The notes beneath the pieces are model-generated. The model worked only from the letters and a program-made list of their open reading frames with translations. It searched no databases and was not told the origin of the DNA. DNA of 64,000 nucleotides from ELB16-189 sp018266435 (GTDB lineage Bacteria > Bacteroidota > Bacteroidia > Cytophagales > Cyclobacteriaceae): positions 1,860,001-1,924,000 of the forward strand of contig CP126125.1 in the NCBI GenBank assembly GCA_030123525.1. Direction: 5' to 3'. A program made the translations under genes and the position numbers. Positions 53,141 to 60,353 of the stretch are shown one piece after another; the first letter of the stretch is position 1, and every line of letters starts with the position of its first letter.

Positions 53141-53815
53141 ATGACCCCCGTTTTGGTAACTAAAAAAATCAGCAAGTATTTTTATGAACCCGAAAAATTT
53201 CAGGTGCTGAAAGAAATTGACCTCACGGTAAACCGTGGAGAGTTTTTAGCACTGGTAGGAAAATCCGGCTGCGGAAAATCTACCTTAATGTACGTGCTCT
53301 CCACCATGGACACTGACTACGAAGGCGAACTGCAAATAGCCGAACAAACCCTGACCGGAAAAAGCCAAAATGAATTGTCGGCTTTTCGAAATGCACACAT
53401 AGGTTTTGTTTTTCAGTTTCACTACCTGTTGCCGGAGTTTACTGTTTTACAAAATGTGATGATGCCCGCATTGAAGTTGGGAAAATTCTCGCGGCAAGAA
53501 GTAGAGTCAAAAGCCATGCAACGGTTAAAGACATTGGGTGTTGACGAACACGCACATAAACCCTCGAGTAAACTTTCAGGTGGTCAGCAACAGCGCGTGG
53601 CCATTGCCCGTGCACTTATTAATGACCCTGACATTATTATGGGCGATGAGCCTACCGGTAACCTGGACAGCTACAATACCCAACTGGTATTTGATATCTT
53701 TAATCAACTAACACACGAGTATAAACAAACAATCATTGCCGTAACTCACGATGAAGATTTTGCTTCTAAAACCGATCGCATCGTGCAAATGAGTGATGGA
53801 AGGATAGTCGGGTGA
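53141..53815 (+). CDS. ABC transporter ATP-binding protein (LolD/MacB type)
   Basis: A 224-residue ABC ATPase. Walker A is GKSGCGKST near 39-47, the signature is LSGGQQQRVAIARAL near 143-157, Walker B IIMGDEPTGNL near 163-173, and the H loop VTHDED near 202. It starts two bases after the permease stop and is the energy module for it. No substrate can be inferred. Confidence 0.92.
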   Translation: MTPVLVTKKISKYFYEPEKFQVLKEIDLTVNRGEFLALVGKSGCGKSTLMYVLSTMDTDYEGELQIAEQTLTGKSQNELSAFRNAHIGFVFQFHYLLPEFTVLQNVMMPALKLGKFSRQEVESKAMQRLKTLGVDEHAHKPSSKLSGGQQQRVAIARALINDPDIIMGDEPTGNLDSYNTQLVFDIFNQLTHEYKQTIIAVTHDEDFASKTDRIVQMSDGRIVG

Positions 53816-53857
53816 TTGCATACACTATCTTTTGATTCTTTATAATTTTACCGGATA

Positions 53858-54244
53858 ATGAAAGACTACAAAAAATATTTTATCATCAACGCCCCGCCAC
53901 AGGATGTTTACCTTGCCTTGACTAACCCGCTTACCCTACAACTGTGGACAGGCGATGAGGTTGAAATGAACACCGAGCCGGGTAGTGAGTTTTCATTGTG
54001 GGGAGGAAATATCACAGGAAAAAACATAGCGTTTGAACCTGATAAAAAAATTGTGCAGCAATGGTACTTTGGCGCACAAAAGGAAGACTCAATCGTGACC
54101 ATCAAACTTCATGAAGATAAAAAAGGAACCTCATTGGAGCTACGCCATACCAACATACCCGATGAAGCATTTGAGGATATAGTAGAAGGATGGAACGAAG
54201 TTTACCTGGCTTCGTTGCAAGAATTTTATGGGGAAGAAAACTGA
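53858..54244 (+). CDS. START-like (SRPBCC/AHSA1) domain protein
   Basis: A 128-residue cytoplasmic protein with the SRPBCC fold: INAPPQDVYLALTNPLTLQLWTG-type N-terminal part (about 9-31), a central beta sheet (SEFSLWGGNITGKNIAFEPD), and the C-terminal helix GWNEVYLASLQEFY. This is the Bacteroidota START-like group, which is broadly conserved but functionally unassigned. It follows the ABC transporter by about 40 bases. Confidence 0.82.
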   Translation: MKDYKKYFIINAPPQDVYLALTNPLTLQLWTGDEVEMNTEPGSEFSLWGGNITGKNIAFEPDKKIVQQWYFGAQKEDSIVTIKLHEDKKGTSLELRHTNIPDEAFEDIVEGWNEVYLASLQEFYGEEN

Positions 54245-54555
54245 TGGGTTGCAAACCTGATTTGACTAACTCAGTACATGCTTTTAAATAGAACAACCCC
54301 AGCAAAGAAGCTTTCAATGAAATAGTCGGGGTGAGATGATGATAACCCTTCTCACAACCCTCTATTTATCAATACTTTGTAAGAACATTTTTTAGCAGTT
54401 CACCGAATAGTTCACCAGATTTTAAATACGCCAATGTGAATTATCCGTTATGTGAAAGAAACTCATGTAAAGATAAGATTTGAATTTGATTTGAAGAAAA
54501 GAAAATGACCCAAAAGACTTCAAAATCTATTGAGTCATTTTCAACGTGAAAGGGT
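54245..54555. other. Gene-free border region before radC
   Basis: About 310 bases between convergent genes. It holds a weak ACCCC/GGGGT hairpin around 54,297-54,332, a repeated AGTTCACC word at 54,400-54,430, and the terminator-like hairpin at 54,502-54,541. Composition shifts to a more AT-rich, accessory-like sequence from here. No ORF is convincing. Confidence 0.45.
54502..54541. terminator. Terminator-like hairpin between START-like gene and radC
   Basis: AAAATGAC and GTCATTTT form a perfect eight-base stem with a 24-base loop and T-runs on both outer sides. Confidence 0.5.
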
Positions 54556-55023
54556 TTACAGCAACCCTTCGTCAGCGAACGAATAGTAACCCTCGGTGGT
54601 AACTATTATATGGTCAAGTAATTGGATTTCTAAAAACCTTCCGCCTTCTCTTAACTTCCTAGTCAGGTCAATATCTTGCTGACTTGGTTTCATATTTCCA
54701 GAAGGATGATTGTGAGCTACTATCACTCCGCAAGCATTGGCTTTTAGTGCGGAAACAAAGATCATTTTCGGATCAGCTACAGTTCCGGTAGCACTTCCAG
54801 TGGAAACTTCAAAAATTCCCAAAACCTTGTTTGCTCTGTTTAGCAACAACACCTTGAACTGTTCGCACAATTCAATCTTGGCACTGTCCCAATTTTCCAA
54901 CAGAATTTCATAAGCATCTTTTGATGCATTCACTTTTGGTCGTAACGATGGTTTGACGTTCGACTTGTAAGCGAGATAGATTTCAGCAACTTCCAACAGA
55001 CTTTTTGCATTTGTGTTTTCCAT
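54556..55023 (-). CDS. radC: Short RadC-like JAB-domain protein
   Basis: A 155-residue protein consisting of the JAB/MPN domain only. The JAMM metal motif is complete: H104-N-H106-P-S-G followed by D117 (NMKPSQQDID), with the conserved Glu in KIELCEQF near 51. Full-length RadC has an extra N-terminal helix-hairpin-helix region that is missing here. Short RadC proteins of this kind are common on integrative and conjugative elements in Bacteroidota. Its role in repair is doubtful; JAB domains are typically metalloproteases or deubiquitinase-like. It marks the start of an accessory patch. Confidence 0.85.
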   Translation of the reverse strand: MENTNAKSLLEVAEIYLAYKSNVKPSLRPKVNASKDAYEILLENWDSAKIELCEQFKVLLLNRANKVLGIFEVSTGSATGTVADPKMIFVSALKANACGVIVAHNHPSGNMKPSQQDIDLTRKLREGGRFLEIQLLDHIIVTTEGYYSFADEGLL

Positions 55024-55231
55024 AATCGTTTGAATTAATTATGGTGCACAGGCAGGCTTATGACAGAATTTGCGCAAGGAGGAACGGAATAAATGGGGGT
55101 TCCTGGAAGCGATAGCTGGAAGGGGGAAACCGTTTATGCCGTAGTTCCTTGCAAGCATATTCAGGCATAAGCCTAAATTAGTACCAATGATTAATGAGAG
55201 ATATTAACTGTTAACTTATACACAGCTACTT

Positions 55232-55399
55232 ATGAACAATAAATCATTAATTAACCAATTAGAACTGTCATACAGTCCTTTGTGCAATAGGGACTTTACA
55301 ATTCTCAGAGATGACGAAATAATACAAAAAGCAATTGAGTTCAGTAACTTTTTATTATTGCACAACGCCCGGTTATTAGGTTTGATAACTTTTATATAA
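55232..55399 (+). pseudogene. N-terminal fragment of the frameshifted GIY-YIG-like gene
   Basis: A 55-residue ORF starting at ATG 55,232 (MNNKSLINQLELSYSPLCNR). After residue 39 its sense is probably lost: from 55,348 the frame of the downstream gene is open and reads IIAQRPVIRFDNFYINNDDH without a start codon. A one-base deletion in the T5 run at 55,349-55,353 joins the two frames smoothly. The fragment and the ORF at 55,456 are therefore probably one broken gene. Confidence 0.6.
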
Positions 55400-55455
55400 A
55401 CAATGACGACCACGCAATACATTTTGAAATAAGACAAAATGAGAATCCCAGTGTC

Positions 55456-56259
55456 TTGAAATGCAGAGTACCACTATTTCAGGAATGCATTGCGCCTAAC
55501 CCAGATATGGGAGTGGATTTGCATGTCGGCTCGAATAATGATCGAGTACCATTGCCAAAGGAATTTCCCTTGAACAATATTCATGGTGTGAAGTTTCTTG
55601 AAGTAGACCCTGATGACGAAAGAAAGAAAACATTTTTGGTCTGGTTCACGCCTGAAAAATTCTTGCAGAATTATTGGCGTGATTTAGTCACAGGAGAAAT
55701 TCACGGCAATATTCACGATTTCACTAAATATAAAGTTCACTATGTGGGCCAATCTACGAAACAAGAAATTTGGGAACGCCTAACTGGTCACGATAAGCTT
55801 CAAGACATACTATCTCTTGAATTTCCTTTTTGCTATGGAGACTTGCCAACACACGAAATCGCAGTTCTTCCATTTAATTTTAGAGAAAATCTAAACATAA
55901 CTACTTTTGGCGGGGACTCAGCCTTTGACGACTTTAACGCTGCTCTCCAAGGTAAGGATTTGCCAGACCAAAGGTCAATTTATCTCGATGCGGAAAAGGC
56001 TTTGATTCATGCGATGCTTCCGAAATACAATGAAGAACTGTTCAAGAATTATCCAAAGAGCAAAGACGGACTTGAAAAGCACAATTTCAATAGCATTTCA
56101 TATTCGTTCATGGATCCGATCAGTTTAGTCTATGAAAATGGTGAAATTCGTGGAGGTTTGTCACCTTGGGGTGGGGACTCAATTCGGGTATTGAATAGTA
56201 AAACGGTAGACCTTATTAAGTACAATGACAAGGCTCAATCCGATTCTCCCAAAACGTAA
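55456..56259 (+). CDS. GIY-YIG-like domain protein, 5' end lost by frameshift
   Basis: The 267 codons from the TTG at 55,456 continue an open frame that begins at 55,348. Residues 93-192 resemble a GIY-YIG nuclease core: Y96-V-G-Q-S, then R108, H112, then E180 (AEKALIHAMLP) and N192 (KYN), in the order of the usual catalytic Tyr, Arg, His/Tyr and Glu. The N-terminal part and the C-terminal SLVYENGEIRGGLSPWGGD are unassigned. Context (short RadC, palindromes, no conserved neighbours) suggests a transferred defence or mobile-element gene. The family call is by motif only. The true start is probably 55,232 in another frame. Confidence 0.55.
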   Translation: MKCRVPLFQECIAPNPDMGVDLHVGSNNDRVPLPKEFPLNNIHGVKFLEVDPDDERKKTFLVWFTPEKFLQNYWRDLVTGEIHGNIHDFTKYKVHYVGQSTKQEIWERLTGHDKLQDILSLEFPFCYGDLPTHEIAVLPFNFRENLNITTFGGDSAFDDFNAALQGKDLPDQRSIYLDAEKALIHAMLPKYNEELFKNYPKSKDGLEKHNFNSISYSFMDPISLVYENGEIRGGLSPWGGDSIRVLNSKTVDLIKYNDKAQSDSPKT

Positions 56260-56285
56260 CACACCCAACCATTCTTACCGACAAG

Positions 56286-56413
56286 CCGCCAATTGCGCTT
56301 GTTGCGGAGCGTTTGTCAAGGGTGACGATTCCGCTGAAAAAAGTAAAAATCAGATCGGCACTTGCCTTGCCCTTGACAAACGTTGCGCAACAGGCCTACC
56401 TTTGGCTTGGCGG
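56286..56413. repeat. Large nested inverted repeat
   Basis: Arms pair in three blocks: CCGCCAA (56,286-56,292) with TTGGCGG (56,407-56,413), GTTGC (56,301-56,305) with GCAAC (56,387-56,391), and a perfect 13-bp CGTTTGTCAAGGG (56,310-56,322) with its complement (56,370-56,382). The central loop is 47 bases. It begins shortly after the GIY-YIG-like gene ends. It resembles a structured recombination-site-like or MITE-like element; no T-run makes it a terminator. Confidence 0.6.
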
Positions 56414-56572
56414 TGAAATGGTCATCTTTTTTGTGCGTTTGATTAGTCAATGAATCATGGCAAAGGTTTTGTTGAATGTGTGATTCCATAGTGATTAAGA
56501 AATTAAATCGCACTTTCGACAAGGGCTTTGCCGCTTAACATTTAGAATCTATTGTCGGAATTTTTAGGAACT

Positions 56573-56626
56573 ATGCCAAAGCGGTTGCCCCTTTTGAAAA
56601 CATTGTGCGGCCAACCGCTTTGGCAT
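56573..56626. repeat. Perfect 15-bp inverted repeat
   Basis: ATGCCAAAGCGGTTG at 56,573-56,587 is mirrored exactly at 56,612-56,626 with a 24-base loop. It shares the GCCAAAGCGG theme of the neighbouring repeats. Confidence 0.7.
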
Positions 56627-56777
56627 TGTTCAGGTAAATCTTCTAAATAACTAAAGAAATCCATCAGCACTTGTCACCGATACAACTGGGCATCATCTTT
56701 TCAAACTCAAAGTTTTCTCACATGTATTTTTCCAGAGAGGTCTTTAGTTTTGATTTAGTAACTTGATGGAAAGGTTT

Positions 56778-56815
56778 CGCAACAGGCCTACCTTTGGCTT
56801 GGCGATGAGATGGTC
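56778..56815 (+). repeat. Direct copy of the right arm at 56,386-56,423
   Basis: The 38 bases beginning CGCAACAGGCCTACCTTTGG match 56,386-56,423 with two differences. The copies are 392 bp apart. The whole stretch 56,260-56,977 contains these repeats and no convincing gene. Confidence 0.75.
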
Positions 56816-56977
56816 TTCCTTAAATGAAATTTAAGATAATATTTTCCATTTGAAACACTCTTGGTAAGAACCTCGGTGACAATAGTTAATACCTAAATTT
56901 GTCTTTTTACGTTCGTGCTTTTTAAAAGCCAATCCACATTGTCAATACATTATAGAAAGTATTGTTAGATTAGCTTT

Positions 56978-58015
56978 ATGAAGATAATTTTTATTGCATT
57001 CTTTTTTTGGCTATTTCAAGCAGGATTTGGCCAGCCGTCACAAATCGGCCCTGGAGAGCAACCTCAACTGTCATTAGATGCTAAAGGTATCATAAGGTTA
57101 GTTTATGGTGAAGGAGAGAAAATATTCTATTCTGTTTCTTTTGATCATGGCATTTCATTTTCAAAGCCGACCGTAATCGGTGAAATAAGTGGAATGCATC
57201 TGGGAATGACAAGAGGCCCACAACTCGCCAGTTCGAAAGATTATTCTATCGTCACTGCTATGGATAGGAAAGGTGACATCCATTCCTTCCGATTAGACCA
57301 CCAAAAGAAAACGTGGAGCATCACTAAGAATGTCAATGATGTGGAAGGGTCAGCCCCCGAAGGATTGATGAGCGTGACTGCGGATGAATCAAACAATTTT
57401 TATGCCGTTTGGTTGGATGCGAGAGAAGACAAGAATAACAAAATTACCTTTTCGATGTTAACCAAAAATGGTTCATGGTCTAAAAATAAAATCGTTTATA
57501 AATCTCCGGACAAGACCATATGCGAATGCTGCAAACCATCCATTGCTATTAGAGGCAAGAATGTTTCGTTGATGTTCAGGAATTGGATTAATGGCTCTCG
57601 GGACTTGCATTTGATAACATCCTCTGATGGTGGCGCAAAGTTTGGAAATGTAAGAAAGCTTGGAAATGGAACATGGAAGTTAAAAGGGTGTCCAATGGAT
57701 GGTGGCGGATTATTGATGGATGACAAAAATGTCATCCATACAGTATGGCAACGGGAGGGTGTCGTGTATTACGACCAGCCTAATCAAGCTGAGAATAAAA
57801 TAGCCGATGGCAGAAGCTGTGGTCTTTTTGGAAGCTCAACTCCTTTTATGACTTGGCAAAAAGATGGCCGAATTTATGGGCATTCACTTAATGATGAAAG
57901 TGAAATAAATATTGGCGAGGGCACTGCTGTAAGCGTTATCCAGTTGAGCAATAAGGTTTTTTTTGCAGCTTGGGAGCATGAAGAAAAAATACTTTTCAGA
58001 AAACTTGAACTGTGA
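56978..58015 (+). CDS. Secreted beta-propeller (BNR/sialidase-like) protein with CxCC and GCP motifs
   Basis: A 345-residue protein with a signal peptide (cut after FGQ) and repeated blade patterns such as YSVSFDHGISFSKP and LITSSDGGAKFG (Asp-box-like). It carries C182-E-C-C185 and G237-C-P239, a pair also present in the propeller at 58,673-59,881 with almost the same spacing. Catalytic residues of sialidases are not evident. The cysteine pairs and the closeness to copper genes suggest metal or redox involvement, but function is unknown. It converges on the copper operon, 24 bases from the DUF2911 gene. Confidence 0.72.
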   Translation: MKIIFIAFFFWLFQAGFGQPSQIGPGEQPQLSLDAKGIIRLVYGEGEKIFYSVSFDHGISFSKPTVIGEISGMHLGMTRGPQLASSKDYSIVTAMDRKGDIHSFRLDHQKKTWSITKNVNDVEGSAPEGLMSVTADESNNFYAVWLDAREDKNNKITFSMLTKNGSWSKNKIVYKSPDKTICECCKPSIAIRGKNVSLMFRNWINGSRDLHLITSSDGGAKFGNVRKLGNGTWKLKGCPMDGGGLLMDDKNVIHTVWQREGVVYYDQPNQAENKIADGRSCGLFGSSTPFMTWQKDGRIYGHSLNDESEINIGEGTAVSVIQLSNKVFFAAWEHEEKILFRKLEL

Positions 58016-58039
58016 TTTGCTGTTGCCCGCCTATTCTGT

Positions 58040-58654
58040 TTACAACTTGGTTGACACTGGTAACGAAATTTCCAGCATTTCCCAATAAATGACGACCTCC
58101 CCTTCGGTGGCATTCTCAGATTCAATCATATAGCGAAGTCTCTCCTGGTTATCCCTTTCGATTTCCGGTTTTACCTTTATACGTGCCACATCATCTTTGC
58201 GGTCATAGTTATCGGCAAGGTGCTGATCCCAATTTTTATTGATGATGATTGTCCACTCTTCTTTTCCGGGAATGGAGAACAGGGCATACTTCCCCGCAGG
58301 AATTGTCACTCCTCCAATCTTTACATCACGACTGAATTCTATGCTCGTTGCTTTATGCGCACCGGTTACCCAAACATTATCGTATGGCACAAGACCGCCC
58401 CAGATCACGCGGCCCCGAACGGCTGGCGAATGATAATCGATGGTGATGCTTACGTCACCAATATCCCCAGAGGCCTTTGCTTTCAGGCTTCCTTTCAAAG
58501 TATCGGGCTCAATCTGCTTTTCAATCACGCGAATCTCTTCGTTTTTGGATGCAGTTGCGGGCATGGTTTGATTTGCTTCTTTGCTGCTCTTTGTTTTCGA
58601 GCAGCTAACCATAAATAATAGAATGAAGACAGTGATGCTAGTAAATGTTTTCAT
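58040..58654 (-). CDS. DUF2911-family lipoprotein
   Basis: A 204-residue protein with a lipoprotein signal (LFMVSCSKT, Cys18). The body carries the DUF2911 blocks: VSITIDYHSPAVRGRVIWGG near 69-88, LVPYDNVWVTGAHKATSIEF near 89-108 and AGKYALFSIPGKEEWTIIIN near 120-139. The family is common in Bacteroidota and has no known role. It is the last gene of the copper-related minus-strand operon, 18 bases after the propeller gene. Confidence 0.85.
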   Translation of the reverse strand: MKTFTSITVFILLFMVSCSKTKSSKEANQTMPATASKNEEIRVIEKQIEPDTLKGSLKAKASGDIGDVSITIDYHSPAVRGRVIWGGLVPYDNVWVTGAHKATSIEFSRDVKIGGVTIPAGKYALFSIPGKEEWTIIINKNWDQHLADNYDRKDDVARIKVKPEIERDNQERLRYMIESENATEGEVVIYWEMLEISLPVSTKL

Positions 58655-58672
58655 AGTCGTAGTTGGAAAGAG

Positions 58673-59881
58673 TTATAAGTTTATACTGGCTACCTTGATG
58701 TTCTTTTCTTTATCGTCAGTCCAGGCGAAGATAAGTTTGTTTCCTGCTTTTGTCATTTGGGGAAATCCACTGGAGCGCGATTCGGAGGACGATGCGATAG
58801 TGATAGGGGGTTGTTTCGTACCGTCTGAACTTACTTTAACAGCTTTGATAACAGCGTCTTCCATCCAGCTTACCACAGCAGTTTTGGCGTCAAGCAAGAC
58901 AACATCAACACGGCCAATCGCATTCCGTTCGTCAACTCTTATGGCCTTTCCGAATGTGGCTCCACCATCCGTTGAGAAAATAATATTCACTTGCGAAGTA
59001 TCTGAAGCGGCTGAGAACCAGGCAGCCACGAGATTGTTGCCTTCTGCAACTACGCGTGGACCGTTGACAGGACAACCAGCAATTTTCCAATTGTCGTTAT
59101 GAATTGTTCGAGGAGTCGTCCATTTGTTGTCTACCAACCGCACGATGGACATGTCGCGGATTTCGTCATCCGAGCGGTCACGATAAACGACCACCGGGCC
59201 ATTCCCTGTAATTGCCGCACTGGTCTGGCAACAATCGCAAGTTTTGTTATCAAGCTCCCATTCATTGATCTTATTCCCTTTGCTATCGATAATGGCAGCG
59301 CGAAGGCTCATGGCACCGTGATGACCTCCATGATGATCAATATTTTCCATGCCTTCCATTACAGTATTCCTCCCATCAAGCCAAGTAACAAAAAAATTAT
59401 CGCCATAAGGAAGAAGCGTAACGAACCCATGCTCAGCCTGCTTCTTATCATCATGAAGCGTTACGGGATCATTCCATGTAGTTCCATTATTGTCTGATGC
59501 TGTCAACTTTACATCGTAAGCGTAGGTACTTTCTCCGCTTTTATCCAGAAAATGGGCAACAAACTGTTTTCCGTTTGCTGCGATCATTGGGTAATCAGCC
59601 CAGTTGACGAACCAAGTATTGCCAGAAGCGATGGTAACAGGTTCGGACCATTGTCCATTCGTGAGTTTTGAAAATTTAAAAATGCTTTGGTCTTCGGCCT
59701 TCTCGATCCACGATAAATAAGCGTTGCCGTCTTTATCAGAAAACAAGAATGGCTCTGCACTATTGGTTTCCGCAGGCGAGTTTAACGAATTTACCTGAAC
59801 CGTTTGCTCCGTTGACCTTTCTTTTACAGAACAGGCACCGGCAATCAGGCACAAGGCAAGAAAGTAAGATTTATTTTTCAT
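58673..59881 (-). CDS. Lipoprotein beta-propeller (sialidase-like) with CxCC and GCP motifs
   Basis: A 402-residue lipoprotein (LIAGACS, Cys17) with several blade repeats, among them IIFSTDGGATFG near 297. C215-D-C-C218 and G269-C-P271 match the motif pair of the 56,978 gene (55 versus 56 residues between). A His patch DHHGGHHG near 182-189 adds potential metal ligands. It is often named exo-alpha-sialidase by similarity, but the typical catalytic set is not visible. It overlaps the TlpA gene by 11 bases, tying it to the copper operon. Confidence 0.75.
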   Translation of the reverse strand: MKNKSYFLALCLIAGACSVKERSTEQTVQVNSLNSPAETNSAEPFLFSDKDGNAYLSWIEKAEDQSIFKFSKLTNGQWSEPVTIASGNTWFVNWADYPMIAANGKQFVAHFLDKSGESTYAYDVKLTASDNNGTTWNDPVTLHDDKKQAEHGFVTLLPYGDNFFVTWLDGRNTVMEGMENIDHHGGHHGAMSLRAAIIDSKGNKINEWELDNKTCDCCQTSAAITGNGPVVVYRDRSDDEIRDMSIVRLVDNKWTTPRTIHNDNWKIAGCPVNGPRVVAEGNNLVAAWFSAASDTSQVNIIFSTDGGATFGKAIRVDERNAIGRVDVVLLDAKTAVVSWMEDAVIKAVKVSSDGTKQPPITIASSSESRSSGFPQMTKAGNKLIFAWTDDKEKNIKVASINL

Positions 59882-60344
59882 GGTCGTTCATTATTTTGGT
59901 GATCAGGTCAATATTCTTTTGCTCATCCCACATACGAAATCCTGTTTCTGAGAATTTTAGTTTCCCTTCTGAATTATAGATGAATGTGGTGGGTAAGGCC
60001 TGGATGTTAAGTGCTTCCATATTATCGAGATGTACATAATGAAACTTGTAGCTCCGTTTGTTACTGAACGTCTCTATTTGGGCAGGCTCCTCATTAGAAG
60101 CCAAAAGAAAAACTACTTCTTTGTGGTTAAATTTTTCCTGAACACTTGCAATGGTTGGCATCTCCTGAATGCATGGGCCACACCACGTTGCCCAAAAATT
60201 AATAAAGACTACTTTCCCTTCGTATTGTGTAAGATCGATTGACTCACCACTCAATTCCGTGAGTTTTACTTTAGCGATATCCGAATCCTGTTTTGAACAA
60301 GCAAACAGTGAAGTGAAAAGAATGATGTGCAAGTAGTATTTCAT
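59871..60344 (-). CDS. TlpA-like thioredoxin-fold lipoprotein
   Basis: A 157-residue protein with a lipoprotein signal (LFAC, Cys16) and a TlpA/AhpC-type thioredoxin domain. The redox pair is C55 and C58 in FWATWCGPC. It probably acts in the periplasm to reduce or deliver thiols, for instance to copper-binding cysteines. It starts 9 bases after the ATPase stop and overlaps the propeller gene, so these belong to one operon. Confidence 0.88.
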   Translation of the reverse strand: MKYYLHIILFTSLFACSKQDSDIAKVKLTELSGESIDLTQYEGKVVFINFWATWCGPCIQEMPTIASVQEKFNHKEVVFLLASNEEPAQIETFSNKRSYKFHYVHLDNMEALNIQALPTTFIYNSEGKLKFSETGFRMWDEQKNIDLITKIMNDHEK

Positions 60345-60353
60345 CGTATTTTC

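Noticed and set aside
56286..56413. Integron attC site
   Set aside because: The size and nested dyad fit loosely, but I could not place the required R' and R'' core sites convincingly and no integrase gene is seen, so it is left as an unclassified palindrome.
56225..56416. 63-codon ORF overlapping the end of the GIY-YIG-like gene
   Set aside because: It runs through the palindromic repeat arm, and its Cys-containing peptide is a by-product of the repeat.
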